NCBI GenBank assembly: GCA_009760855.2
Contig: WPIO01000020.1
Location: 2,537,501-2,601,500 of the forward strand
Direction: 5' to 3'
DNA: 64,000 bases
From: Cristatella mucedo
Lineage: Eukaryota; Bryozoa; Phylactolaemata; Cristatellidae
Below the pieces are notes generated by a model. The model did not search any database. It saw only the letters and a program-made list of their open reading frames with translations, and was not told the origin of the DNA. Both the position numbers and the translations under genes were made by a program. Of the stretch, positions 14,620 to 23,626 are shown in pieces; within the stretch, counting starts at the first letter, position 1; each line of letters starts with the position of its first letter.

Positions 14620-15400
14620 ATCTCTGTCTATCTCGGGCAATGATGAGCACCTGCTCAGTTCATGCGAGCTTCAGATTGCATCGGTGCATCATTTCCTTGA
14701 CTTGCGTTTCTCCTATTCGCCTAATGCTGACCGGCCGTAGACGGTCGGCATTAAGACAATCGTACTTGGTGAAGAAAACGAATGTGGCTGAAACGTACTC
14801 TCTGCAGTCAAAATGACCTGGCCAAACTGTCGGAGAAGAAGTCTTTAAAGCCACTAACTTTGTTTGCTTGTCACCTTTACTACAAGACCTGTGGTGGCTC
14901 TAGGTCCAACGGCAGATGCACTGCGCAAAAATATCTGAATGTCCTACCTAAGCCAAATATGTCTTTGCCTCTGCATCCACTAAATTCCTGCATCTGCATT
15001 ATCGTACTCTCAAGTCCTCTGAAGCCGTAAATTGTCTCTCGAAGTCTTCTGCTTAAAAGACTGTTGGGCAACCATCGTTTTTGTTCTGGGAGTCTTGGAA
15101 TATGGAACTCACCACCTGTAAGTCTTACTTACTTGCACTACCACAATAATTATGTAAAGATGCTACATTTTCTCGTGTTGCCACGTCGATCACTGCATTT
15201 AGTGCCACCCTGGCCAGCTGCTTTTTTGTTGTTTAGCTGTTATTTTCTTGACCTCTGACTTCTGATTGTCATTGTTCTCGCGTTTTCTGTGTTGTTTCCT
15301 ACAGAAGATGTTGGCAACCCATCGTTAAAACAATACCATTTGGGCTCTGAATGCACCATAGTAAACTCTCCAGCATTGCAACCCATACACCCTAATAATA

Positions 15401-15431
<31 letters not shown>

Positions 15432-16103
15432 GTGATAATAATAGCTTCGGTGAGCTACAGACGGATCTACACGCACACTTACTTGCACACGCACACTTAC
15501 TTGCACACGCACACTTACTCGCACACGCACACTTACTCGTACACAAACACACACTTATCTACATGTACACACAGACACTTGATCGAATACAAATACTTTA
15601 CACACAAACTGTAGATGAGTATGTGTGCTATCTTCGACGGAGAAAATGTTCTGTGAAACTTAATCTGCAGAAATTAGCCAAGTGCTCACATCGCGTGACC
15701 CAGGTTATGGGTGTGAATCTTACAGCAGGCAATCTTTTATTGCCTGCTGTAAGCTCGAGTGAAAGCTGCGAAAGCCCTTTTGCAGCTATATAACTGAGTG
15801 TTGAATCAGCCATTCTTTGCTTGACTTGACTAAATCGCTTTCTTCAGGCTTCTGCACCCAGAAGATTGCTTGTATCGCGACGCCTATCCACTCCACATTG
15901 TGCACCGTGCGACGAAGAAGATCAACTGCTTCGTCTGCTCAGATAATGGGGCGGCATGGCTCGTGAAGAACTTCGTCTTAGCTCCGCAAGACCCGAGCTT
16001 CTACTGTGATGAATGTTTCAAGATGTTCCACTACGATGCTAACGGCAAACCGATTGGAGACTTTCAGGCATATGCTCATGTAGATGGCTCGAGCGTTACC
16101 TGA
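1..16103 (+). CDS. SNAPC3: snRNA-activating protein complex subunit 3 (SNAP50), 5' end cut by window edge
   Basis: SNAPC3 is the DNA-binding zinc subunit of SNAPc, which binds the proximal sequence element of snRNA promoters and serves RNA polymerases II and III in the nucleus. Exons: <1-257, 1010-1108, 6990-7086, 7338-7454, 7606-7832, 11798-11971, 15848-16103. All junctions are GT-AG and the phases join without a break, giving 408 visible residues plus stop; from memory the human protein is about 411, so only a few N-terminal residues are missing. No ATG is visible before the first exon. The conserved C-terminal half is clear: FYVEGVLYDD, then HQGDCEH, HPEDC, a CFVC pair (about residues 351-354), FYCDECF (377-380) and the closing FHYDANGKPIGDFQAYAHVD. 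The cysteine pairs and nearby His/Cys residues are the family's zinc-binding set. Exons 1-3 are less conserved and rest on phase and position. Introns 2, 5 and 6 host LINEs and SINEs. No AATAAA is seen soon after the stop. Confidence 0.92.
258..1009 (+). other. SNAPC3 intron 1, no recognisable feature
   Basis: The intron begins GTAAGG at 258 and ends TTTTGCAG at 1009. Short open frames occur on both strands, but none resembles a known protein and I see no repeat in it. Confidence 0.6.
1529..2685 (-). mobile_element. L2-A LINE copy, 5'-truncated, with long open RT C-terminus
   Basis: An L2/CR1-clade non-LTR retrotransposon in SNAPC3 intron 2. On the - strand an unbroken 298-codon frame (2661-1765) begins at the reverse transcriptase catalytic YADDTQLY motif and runs through the family's C-terminal signature: LDFCNSLL, LHWLPVKQRIDFKVL, APAYLSD, NLKSFGDRAFSSYAPKAWNS, FKRNLKPHLF. 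It is followed by a 3' UTR ending AAAGCGCC...GGCGCTTT and a (TAA)n tail at about 1531-1550. The 5' end is truncated near 2685. It cannot move by itself, because the endonuclease and most of the RT are absent. The open frame suggests a young copy. Confidence 0.88.
3405..3527 (+). mobile_element. L2-A LINE, left part of a copy split by LINE-B
   Basis: The end of the L2-A ORF and start of its 3' UTR (a stretch ending GACACTGTGCATGCTGC). It breaks off at about 3527, where LINE-B begins, and the same element resumes at 4295 with AACCATATTTGCATGTTGAC. This is the order seen uninterrupted at 50630-50700. Confidence 0.8.
3528..4294 (+). mobile_element. LINE-B copy, 5'-truncated, inserted in L2-A
   Basis: A second L2/CR1-like LINE family. 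An open frame (to 4230) encodes the post-RT C-terminus: LDYCNSLLAGLPKKA, LGWLPVEQRIQSKVLTLTHK, GLAPSYLAELL, DRSFSSAGPRLWN, then a long family-specific tail. The 3' UTR contains a GACGGAGATAC motif and ends in an (ACATT)n tail, unlike the (ATT)n tail of L2-A. Its ends coincide with the break in the flanking L2-A copy. Confidence 0.83.
4295..4472 (+). mobile_element. L2-A LINE, right part of the split copy
   Basis: The rest of the L2-A 3' UTR after the LINE-B insertion. It contains TTTGCAGCTAATGTAAAATG, the AGAAAGAGATTAAG...GTGCTATAC stem region and a TATTATTATT tail. Confidence 0.8.
4760..5300 (+). mobile_element. Degraded L2-A C-terminal fragments
   Basis: At 4908-5040 the frame reads PFSLYAPKARN, SPDFAVLMAKLKIYLF, matching the L2-A C-terminus. 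At about 5135-5290 a second piece resembles an earlier part of the ORF (the stretch before HWLPV). The order is therefore scrambled, either two truncated copies or one rearranged copy. Both carry disruptions. Confidence 0.6.
5303..5895 (-). mobile_element. L2-A LINE copy, 5'-truncated
   Basis: The tail (TAA)n lies at 5303-5312, followed leftward-to-rightward by the GCGCCCTCAGAGAACTC 3'-end motif and UTR. An open frame on the - strand (5806-5459) contains LTFRSLHSLAPAYLSDLL, FFRDHAFSSYGPKTWNSLPT and FKKKLKTHLFRTAF. Homology to the 1529-2685 copy stops at about 5895. Confidence 0.85.
8426..8990 (+). mobile_element. LINE-B copy, 5'-truncated, in SNAPC3 intron 5
   Basis: Homologous to the 3528-4294 copy. 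Frames encode FHGLVPSYLVELLHQFQ, KLAVPFLHLNPLE and LNRSPDPAMLLTFSLL. The 3' end has the CCGGATATAC motif and a (ACATT)n-like tail at about 8964-8982. Several frame breaks mark it as dead. Confidence 0.8.
8991..10099 (+). other. SNAPC3 intron 5 interior, nothing recognised
   Basis: No coding similarity and no family repeat that I can recognise. Open frames on both strands (for example 9125-9550 and 9651-9289) overlap each other and resemble nothing known to me. Confidence 0.5.
10100..10245 (+). repeat. SINE-B copy, degraded
   Basis: Contains CCTGCATGCAGGGTGATTGC, GCTCTTCTATTGCTCTGTG and the end motif TTGAATCAGCCGA shared with other SINE-B copies in this window. The tRNA-like head (CTCTTCACTACCCAGGTTAG) is weak. 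Confidence 0.5.
10262..10440 (-). repeat. SINE-B copy with hairpin
   Basis: On the - strand the tRNA-like head has a box-B match GGGTTCGAGTCCTGC. It is followed at once by a 10-bp perfect stem (10344-10353 with 10365-10374, TGCAGTGGGC/GCCCACTGCA) and then AGCTGTTAAGGC. The 3' end contains ATAAATGAGGCTATTAAATC. It is in SNAPC3 intron 5. Confidence 0.65.
10488..10695 (+). repeat. tRNA-derived SINE (SINE-C), single copy seen
   Basis: Box-A-like TGGTCTGGTGGTTAGTG is followed about 40 bp on by box-B-like GGTTTGAGTCC and a poly-C run. The body does not match SINE-A or SINE-B. The 3' limit is uncertain because only one copy is in this window. Confidence 0.5.
11075..11283 (+). mobile_element. L2-A 3'-UTR fragment
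   Basis: Contains GCTTATGCGTGCTGACACTG, TGACCCTGTGCGTGTAACC, TGTAAAGCGCTTAGAAAGAG and a (TTATTA)n tail. Extremely 5'-truncated. A (CT)n microsatellite starts directly at the tail. Confidence 0.8.
11286..11347 (+). repeat. (CT)n microsatellite
   Basis: About 31 CT units with one interruption, starting immediately after the L2-A tail. Confidence 0.95.
11530..11690 (-). repeat. SINE-A copy, degraded
   Basis: On the - strand it runs from tRNA-like head (GGTTAACGTGCTCACC) through GCGGGCTCGAGCTC to an L2-like tail (GGGGCGCTATACAG). It is abutted on the right by an L2-A tail in the opposite orientation. Confidence 0.7.
11691..11775 (+). mobile_element. L2-A 3'-terminal fragment
   Basis: GTAAAGTGCCTAGAAAGAG...CTCTGAGGCGCCAAATAC, the terminal stem region of L2-A. 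It ends 22 bp before the acceptor of SNAPC3 exon 6. Confidence 0.65.
12195..12262 (-). mobile_element. L2-like 3'-terminal fragment
   Basis: GCCCGAAGAGAACTCAATCTC followed by a degraded remainder of the L2-A end. Same orientation as the neighbour at 12310. Confidence 0.5.
12310..12562 (-). mobile_element. L2-A 3'-UTR fragment in SNAPC3 intron 6
   Basis: AATAATACG tail, the GCGCCCTCAGAGAACTC end motif, then the UTR containing GGGGTGACATGCACAGAGTC and GACCCACCAAATGCTGTG. Truncated at about 12562. Confidence 0.8.
12563..13730 (+). other. SNAPC3 intron 6 interior, no gene seen
   Basis: No coding similarity. At about 13490-13690 a diverged tandem motif containing ATTATTACTACC-like segments recurs at roughly 40-60 bp spacing. 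Confidence 0.45.
13735..13905 (+). repeat. SINE-B copy
   Basis: Box-B-like CGTTCGAGTCCTGCAACAG, then GCAAGTCTTTATTACCC, TGCTGCTGTATAATAGGG and the end motif TGGATCAGCTGAAATTTA. Confidence 0.6.
13928..14043 (+). repeat. (TG)n microsatellite with CG interruptions
   Basis: About 24 pure TG units, then a mixed TG/CG/TA tract. Confidence 0.95.
14533..14634 (+). repeat. (CT)n microsatellite
   Basis: About 40 pure CT units followed by a CTAT-interrupted end. Confidence 0.95.
14830..15432 (+). mobile_element. Degraded LINE-B-like C-terminal fragment
   Basis: Frames contain YKTCGGSRS, YLNVLPKPNMSLPLHP, RFCSGSLGIWNSPPV in the order of the LINE C-terminus (APxYLxxLL, WNSLP). Near 15340-15390 the sequence resembles the LINE-B 3' UTR (ATAGTAAACTCTCC, ACCCATAC). 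It ends in a (TAA)n run at about 15392-15440. Multiple frame breaks. Confidence 0.5.
15472..15545 (+). repeat. 18-bp minisatellite, about four units
   Basis: Unit CACGCACACTTACTTGCA repeated in tandem with one or two changes per unit. Confidence 0.9.
15690..15815 (+). repeat. SINE-B copy with 15-bp hairpin
   Basis: A perfect stem 15719-15733 / 15739-15753 (CTTACAGCAGGCAAT and its complement) with a 5-nt loop, followed by TATATAACTGAGTGTTGAATCAGCC as at other SINE-B ends. It lies 33 bp before the last SNAPC3 exon. Confidence 0.65.
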
Positions 16104-16524
16104 CGCCATCCTATTGACCTCGGCTCCCAGGCTGTCAGTGGCCGACTTATCAGTGGCTGTGCAGCCTGTGCAGTCATCTTGTTACTGCTAATATATATCT
16201 CACTCGTTAATGCCCACTCCTCGAGCAGGTATGTATGTCGGTGCTTGCAGAATGTATTAATGATACATATATAAGTGCCTGAAAACTGTACTCGTGTAAC
16301 GACGTTGTGTTGGCTCTAGAATCTAGCTGTGCTCGGCTACAGTATATCTACGACTTCAGTGGCTGACTTGTTCAGAAAGAAGTGTCATGGATGCTTACAG
16401 ATCTTAACTACTATTGCTAGATCCTGAACTTGACCTGCTATATACAGCATGTAGTCTGGCCTCATCTCTGTAATATATGGTCCTCGTTGTACAGTTTTTA
16501 AGCTATTTGATATAGTCGGATAGT
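16104..16524 (+). other. SNAPC3 3' flank, probable 3' UTR
   Basis: AT-rich sequence after the stop. No canonical AATAAA is present, so the transcript end cannot be placed. No open frame of note. Confidence 0.4.
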
Positions 16525-16976
16525 AAGTACATTCAATAATAACAAGACATTTGTATAACACTCTAAGATGGCTAAATCTCTTTCTAGGCACTTCACAAAT
16601 GCTGGAAAAGGAGCATGTGAATTGGTTGGTAATAACTGCCATTTAAGTGCCCATGAGCACACCATTGGCACTGGATTTAGACGAAGCAGATAGGTTTCGA
16701 GCTTCTTTTTAACTAACAGTCAATTCAGAGCCTGTTGTGACATCAATCAGGGCTGTGTTCCAGGCTTTGGTCGGGTCAGAGTTCCTTACTTTGGCAGAAT
16801 ACAAACTTACGAATGGTCTCCAACGGGTTTAAGGTTGCTGACAGGTGCAGCTAAAGGACTTGAGTCAGAAGAGGGGGTGATACGGTGCGATGCCTCATTT
16901 GGGAAACATTTCAGAGATATAGGCCGGAGCAAGAGCATAAAGGGACCTAAAAGTGAGTAACAGAACCTTAAAATTC
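16525..16976 (-). mobile_element. Older L2-A copy, 3' part, interrupted
   Basis: Diverged L2-A 3' end (AACACTCTAAGATGGC, TCTCTTTCTAGGCACTTCAC) and C-terminal ORF remains (GTGTTCCAGGCTTTGG, AGAACCTTAAAATTC). Homology stops at about 16976, where a younger L2-A begins, and resumes at about 19395. Confidence 0.75.
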
Positions 16977-19345
16977 ATAACAATAATAAGAATACATTTG
17001 ATATAGCCCCCTCAGAGAACTCAATCTCTTTCCAGGCAGTTTACATTTGCTGCTAGGAAAGTGCGATCGAATGGTAAGTGGTAGCATGCTCAATAAACAA
17101 CAAGCTTATCATGGATAGGGGTGACATGCACAGGGACAGTATGCAAGTTTGGTTAGTGGCAGCATGCACAGTGTCAGCACGCATAAGCACGTAAAGGACG
17201 AATCATGTGGATCCACTAAGGGCTATGATAAATAGATGTGTTTTTAGTTTCTTTGTAAGTATGGTTAAGTCAGGGGATGTCGTGATGCAAATAGGATGTG
17301 AGTTCCGGGCTTTGGAGCATACGAACTAAAGGCGAGGTCCCCAAAGGATTTGAGGTTTGTACGAGGTATATGTAAACGATTAGATTCCGAAAAGCAGATG
17401 GTATGATGCTTAGCTTCGTGGGAGGGTAGATCTTATAGGTAGGCTGGAGCCAAATAATGAAGGGACATAAAAGTGAGTGACAGAACCTTGAAGTCGATAC
17501 GTTGCTTGACTGGGAGCCAGTACATGTCGGCGGGAAGTGGTGTGATGTGACAACTGCAACACACACGACAGGCGAGCCTAGCTGCAGAGTTTTGCACCAG
17601 CTGTAAGTGCCTGACTGCACAGGCCGGCAGATCAGCAAGCAGTGAGTTACAGAAGTCGAGACAGGATATCACAAATGCATGGACCAGTTTAGATGTGGTA
17701 TCCCTGTCTAAAAAAGGAAAAATGTTAGCAGTGTTATGTAGCTGAAAGGAGGCAGATTTGACTGTGGAGCTGATGTGATCGTCTAACGAAAGGTCACTTG
17801 GGAACGTAATACCTAGACTTTGTGCAGATTCAACGGGACAAATGCTTGCAGAGCCGATTGTGTGCGTTAACCTTAGCAATTTCCGAATTACACTTGGTTT
17901 GCCCATACACTAGTAAGTTGGTTTTAATCATCATTCAATTTAAGAACGTTTGTTGCCATCAATGTGCCATCCATCCATGATGTCATCATACATGCAGCAG
18001 GGGAGTTGAGAGAATTCGACGTGCTGGAGGTTAGAAAGGATCAAAGCAAAGGTACGACTGAGTGTCATCTGCATAGAAGTGAAAGCCTAGATTGTGCCTG
18101 ACAATCACATCGGCAAGAGGGAGAGTAAGAGGTGCCTACTTCATATACTACTTACTTCTGAGGTTCCTCAGATGATCGGTGTTCATTCACATTAATACTC
18201 TGGAGTTTTCCACTGAGGTAGGACCTGAACCGTTGCAGTGCAGTTAAAGTTATGTCCAGGCGAGATGTGAGGTGCTCAAGAAGAACTTGGTGACTGATTG
18301 TATCAAAAGCTGCCAAAAGATCGAGCGAAACAATCAGAGAGACTGCATAAGTCAGCATTCCTAAGTAGGTCGTTGTACACCTGAAGCAATGCTGACTCTG
18401 TGGAATGATTAGCTCTAAAACCAGACAGGAACTTATTAGCAAGGCTTAAAGTTTTTAATATATGAGTTCAACTGGTTTGCCACGACTCGTTCCAGTGTCT
18501 TTGATAGGAACGGTAGAAGGGAGACTGGGCGGAAGTTGCTCAAGTTCTCTTGGTCTAATGTTGCTCTCTTGAGTAGTAGCCTGACTACAACCTTTTTGAA
18601 AAGTGCTGGGACATGATCTGGGGCTAATGGCATTTATGATGTTAGTTATGCTTGGCAGCAGCAGATCTACGCAGCATAGAAGCAGAACAATGGGAATAGG
18701 GTTTAGTTGTCTTTGATTGGGATATGAGCTTCAGAACGAGGTTATCAGTCATCATCATCAGTGGCCTCCTTGATTTTAGACATTAAGCTGCTGCATGGAA
18801 TTGAGGGACAGGATTCCAGGGGGGATGCTGCCATCGCAGGGATGGACTCCCTGATCTTGTCTATCTTGCTGACAAAGAAGCGATCAGCTAGATCATCACA
18901 GGATCACTAGGTAAGGAGCTAACCTGGGGGGTGGTTAATGAGATCGTAGACATCAGCATGTTTTTTATTGTATATCTGTGAATTTGTTGCAGCTAGACTT
19001 GGCCTTAGCTAGGATCGATTAGTATGATCTACAGTAGCCCTCGAATGCCTGTCGATGGACAGTAAGTCCTGATCTTTGGTATGCTTTTTCAAGCTGGTGC
19101 TTTGTAGACAAAGCTAGTTCAATGTCTGCGGGAAACCGTAGGCGATCTGGGCGAGTGTGCACCGTGTGCTCAGTCAGAGGTGCAAACTCGTCGAGCATGT
19201 CAGATAGTGTGTTGTTGTTGCAATCTACTAATGATGACAGGTCAGAAGGGAGATTGAGCAGCTGAGGCAAAGCAGATATTCTCGAACGAACAGCATCGAT
19301 GTCAAGAGTTTTGATGTTACGCGATTCACACATGATTTTAGATTA
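16977..19345 (-). mobile_element. Younger L2-A copy, longest in the window (about 2.4 kb)
   Basis: From the AATAATAAG tail through UTR, RT C-terminus (LDFCNSLLADLPACAVRHLQ, 17906-17433), RT core (SLDLLAAFDTISHQVLLEHL, 18442-18152), RT N-terminal region (FKKVVVRLLLKRATLDQENL, NFRPVSLLPFLSKTLERVV, 18633-18436) and the endonuclease-RT linker (RPDRLRFPADIELALSTKHQ, 19333-19019). Frames are broken in several places, and the domain with YADD has stops. It lacks the endonuclease. Inserted within the older copy flanking it. Confidence 0.82.
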
Positions 19346-19394
19346 GGAGGGCACACATTGTAGACTGAATGAGATCTGCTTGCGGTCTGATAAG

Positions 19395-19600
19395 CAGAAT
19401 TTGGTATCCACAGGCTGCTTAATGGGGAGCCAGTGCAGGTCGGAAAGAAGTGGAATAATGTGGCAATTGCACTGTTCATGACATACAACCTAGCTGCCGA
19501 GTGTCGAGCCAACTGAAGACATTGTATTGCACTTGCAGGAAGATCTGCTAGTCTTGGAAGTCTAATGTTAGGCAGCCATCTAATTTCTACGTAAGGCTCG
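19395..19600 (-). mobile_element. Older L2-A copy, continuation
   Basis: GGGGAGCCAGTGCAGGTCGG and onward match the L2-A ORF (LHWLPV region, NSAARL) at exactly the point where the 16525-16976 piece stopped. Confidence 0.72.
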
Positions 19601-20904
19601 AGATGGCATGTACGTCAATCATAGCTAGGTGTGCTGCTAGCCCCTAAGAATTATCAACCAGCACCTTCACCTGGTCGAGTGCCAAGGTACAGCAGCAAGT
19701 TAAACAGCCCGACAGCAGACACCCCAGCATATTTGATCGTGTCATCAACTGAGACCTCTCCTACGAAAAAAAAAGAAGAGTCCGTCTGGTGAGTGTACAT
19801 TATATTCGGCGAATTGATAAGACTTGAGAAACACAAGAACAACTTGGGACCCTTTCTTTAGCAACGTGAAGGCCTTGATGAAGGCAAGAATTGAAGTTAC
19901 GGTGGCACTAGAAGTTAATATCGAGCACACCCGAGCACTTTAATATGCATGCCGTTTGTGTATCTTGACTGCCAGTGTCGGACTGGAAGTTAAGCACTTT
20001 TTCTGGCCTCAAAGTTGCTTATTGTTTCCTATTTGTGGGATTGCCAACGCCCACCCTCTACCATCTGTAATTGATCCTAAAAAACAATTTCGTCTAAATT
20101 GTCCATTGAATTCGAGAAACTCTGTCTCTTGTTCTCAGTGCTGAGAGACCAGGTGTCGAGCCGAGTATACCGTCCTCTGCCCGTCTTTTCAGGTCGACTA
20201 GATAAGTTTGGGTCCTCAACTGCGGTTCGTCTTGCCAGGGTGCCATTCCTGCAAAAGCACCTTCATAAAGCTCATTTGGCCCCACTAGGGACCAGCGCTG
20301 GAGCCGCAAGGCTTTCGAGGTTTCTTTCGACGGCAACGTCCTACTCACTCTGGTCGTCGCGCATAGGGAGTCTGCTTATCGACCTTTGGAGAGCCGATTT
20401 AAAAGTTTAAGCTGTCAGTCGAGCCATTCTTAATCGGAGGATTCCGGACTTCGTCGGCTCCGAGCCTAGGGACCGACTTACAAGTAGAGAGCTGAAGGAG
20501 AGCCACAGGGTGCAGTGTTTTTAGCGTATGCTTTTTTAGCGTTTTTCCATGCCCGTCGGCGTCTATCGAGACAGGCTGAGAAGCAGCAAACCGGAGGTCG
20601 CTGCCAGATGCTCCTCCCTCGGAATCGCTCTCTAAACACGGGAGACGCAAGCCATTACACGTGCCCCTCCCACCAGGGCGGAAGCGCAGCTTAGCTTCCG
20701 AGGGGAAGCAGGTGTTCACGCACAGGAAGCTGCCTAGGCTGCGTGTGCTCACATGCTCCACTGTGGCATCCATTCGCCTGCTCTGTGCGGCTTTTTAGAG
20801 TTACTCGTGGAAGTACACAGATACGGAAAGAGATTTGAACAGCTGCAGGATCCGGCTTTGTCCCTTCAGCACGACCTGTAGAGGGTGACTGAGCCCCTTA
20901 ACCC
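19601..20904 (+). other. Intergenic, unrecognised; becomes GC-rich after 20.1 kb
   Basis: I see no protein similarity in any frame. From about 20130 the sequence is richer in G+C and CpG than the flanks. Confidence 0.4.
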
Positions 20905-20982
20905 CATAAGCGCCTAGAGAGAGATTGAGTTCTCTGAGGGCGCTTTATCAAGTGAATTATTATTATAATTATTATTATCTTT
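20905..20982 (+). mobile_element. L2-A 3'-terminal fragment
   Basis: AAGCGCCTAGAGAGAGATTG...CTCTGAGGGCGCTTTATC and an (ATT)n tail. Only the terminal stem region remains. Confidence 0.8.
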
Positions 20983-21179
20983 ACGCCCCTCGGCGGGAGA
21001 CCCTTCAGGCCTGTTTATTGTTTTCCCTTCCTGGTGAAATGGACGGGGAGCGATTCGTGGCCGCAGTCTTCCTAAAGCCGGGGATTGGGGCATTCTGCTA
21101 GTTCCTAACAAACAGGACTGGAGCATTGGGAAGTTTGCTTGTTTACTTTGAATGAGGGGATGCTGCGTCAGGCGAAATC

Positions 21180-22010
21180 TAGCTTAGCGAACTAGGAAAG
21201 GCTCTGCTGCCACCTCCCCAAGACTGGACCGCCGGAACTTGACCGGGCTGAGCAGCGAGCACTGACGGCCCGAGGTGGCTGCATTGGGCGATAGCCAGGC
21301 CCCCTTCGCCGAGCTGGCCTGATCACCAGACGCCGAAAAAGGGCGGCAGTCGGCAGGCAATCGGCGCAGCGTCGACTTTCGGGGCAGAAAGCCTACCGGC
21401 GAGTGGCCAAGAAAGTGCCCGGGCTGAGTATGCGGCGGCGATAAGTATGAGGTTTCACGCGGTGGCAGGAGAATCGACATAAACTGAGACCGGTCGGCCG
21501 ACGTCGGCATGTTCGTTCTATAAAAAAAAATCTCCCGCCAAGATAGGGCCCAAGCAACTGCAGTGCATTGCCGTTAATGCCCCGGCATGGCGGCAATCGC
21601 TCAAAGTAAGACACTTTGATCAACGATATCAAAAGCCGCCGAGAAATTCGGCCGAACTAAAGAAAGTAAAGTGACGATTAGCTGCTTTTTTGGTCAAGCG
21701 CCAGACCCGCAGGACTCCCGATGCGTTTGGCGCTAGGTTAATTGGACGTGCGAAAGCGAATTTCAGCCTTTCGCCGCGTTGGGTTCGAGTAAGCAGAGCG
21801 ACTGCCTGCAGAAGACAGTGAAGAGAAGGCGACGACTGGATCGTGGCTTTGGGCTCTCTTTCCGGCGCAGGAATGAGAGCCCGGCATTGCGTTCCTTGCA
21901 TTATGGACCGGACTGCATACACGAACTTGCTGCTAAACGCTGGCGTCCGCTCGCCGGACAACTGTCGGGCAACGGCTTTATTAATCCGAAGAATTACGAG
22001 CCAGTCATCG
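21180..22010 (-). pseudogene. Possible decayed LINE reverse transcriptase
   Basis: On the - strand near 21600-21640 the frame reads GGFDIVDQSVLL with LQLLGPYLGGR further on, recalling the LINE RT order AAFDTVDHxILL ... WFRSYLSGR. The rest of the segment matches nothing I know and is unusually GC-rich. The similarity is short and may be chance. Confidence 0.3.
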
Positions 22011-22499
22011 GAGGACCGTGTTGTTGGCCTGCGTAAACACTTGTGGCCTTAGTGCACCCAGCGATATCCATAGGGAAAACTTAAAAGTGATGTATATAGT
22101 AGTAGAGGGGCCTGCGAGCAACCTAGCGAATGAGTGGCCCTGTACTGTAGCATTCAGCAGACGAAGGAAAGCTAGAAATGAAGTATTTTCTATAATTATT
22201 CCAGCGGGTACGCATTTTCAGAAAAGCGCGTTTAAATGTAGCCCGGTGGTGTTCAGGGGCCGAGTGAGTTTCTTTTGCCTGCTCCTTAGTTTTTGCCACC
22301 GACACATCTTCTAGTCGCTTTGAAAATCGCCCACGACCCTGCTTTACCTACCGGCAACTCAAGCATCGCGACTATGTTTCGCCACCGCGTTCTAGTTTCG
22401 TGGAAACATTAATCCTTTCGCCCTCGGTAAGCCTTTGCTCTTGGTGAAAAGGTGCAAGGCTCACAAACGTACTCCAGCCGCTCGAAGACAACGTCGGGT

Positions 22500-22625
22500 C
22501 ATCACTATAATAATAATACTACTAATATTAATAAGACGTTTTTATGTCACCCTAAAAGAACTAAATCTATCGCTAGGCTTTACATACGCTGATTTAGCAA
22601 AGCGGCCGTTCAGCTCTTGGCTTTA
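22500..22625 (-). mobile_element. Degraded L2-like 3'-terminal fragment
   Basis: ATAATAATACTACTAATATT tail, then CACCCTAAAAGAACTAAATC and a shortened GCTTTACATACGCTG. Confidence 0.6.
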
Positions 22626-23280
22626 CTGGCCTTACCGCGGCAAGCTTTCACTCATTGTAAATGCCGCATTGTAACAAGTAACAAGCTCCTCTACGGCTTG
22701 AGTGGCGAAAGAATTAGTCCGAAATCGCGGCGTAAGTTGGCAATTTTGGCCTTTACACCTACTTTGAGTCGCAATTTGGGGCCGTGCTATTTAAGGAGAT
22801 GAAAGCATCCAAAGTGCGCACCCGCTGCGTTTCGTGTGCGCGTTGTTGGAGATTCAGCACTTTCCACCTAGTCTTTGTGGCTTTGTAGAGTTGCAGACGG
22901 AGATACGCTACCTCAACCAGTGGGCTAAAGTAGCTCATCACAGTACTTCTCAGCCCCACCAACTTGCAAGACATAATTGGTGTGTAACCGAAGTCGCCAA
23001 GGATGAAACCACAATGTCAGAAGCCGGGGCTCACGACCTCACTGATTGCCGCAGCGGCCTCACTGATTTCCTGGCTAAAAAATGGCAATCCGATAATACA
23101 AACGTATGGAGCAGTCGACGGTCACCAAGGAGGCAAAGTTGCCCATGCAGTCACATAGGAAAATGTGCGATAAGGATTTTGCCTCGAGTGGTTAATGATC
23201 CTGCAGTCTCTGCTTTACCCTTCAAGACTACATCCTCCACATTCAGTACTGATCTTGACGCCTTTAATACAAACAGATAA

Positions 23281-23455
23281 GGTGGTTGCTTTTCTCGACT
23301 TCGGTCCCGAGATCGAGGGTTTCAATCCTTCGGTAGGAGATCCATTATTGCTGATGCAAGCTGCGGTGATATCCGTAATAGACGTAATAATGGATAGAGC
23401 TCTCCACCGTTATATAAAAGAGGCTGTTGAATCAGCTAGTATTTTTGAATGGCCA
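23281..23455 (+). repeat. SINE-B copy, degraded
   Basis: Box-B-like GGGTTTCAATCC, then GATCCATTATTGCTGATGC, CACCGTTATATAAAAGAGGC and the end motif TGTTGAATCAGCTAG. Confidence 0.6.
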
Positions 23456-23504
23456 TTTATTATGCACCTCATCTTTCCGAAAATGCTTGAATGCAAATTC
23501 ATCG

Positions 23505-23626
23505 GTCGTGCTTCGCTTGCAACAAATGTGAAGTGCCAAGAAAGAGACTGAGTTCTCTGAAGGCGCTTCATCGAATGTATTATTGTTGTTGTTCTTATTA
23601 TTATTATTATTATTATTACATCTTGA
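23505..23626 (+). mobile_element. L2-A 3'-terminal fragment
   Basis: TGTGAAGTGCCAAGAAAGAG, CTCTGAAGGCGCTTCATCG and a long (TTATTA)n tail. It follows the SINE-B copy by about 50 bp. Confidence 0.8.

Noticed and set aside
15472-15545. CRISPR-like regular repeats
   Set aside because: The 18-bp units are contiguous with no unique spacers, and the window is eukaryotic; it is a minisatellite.
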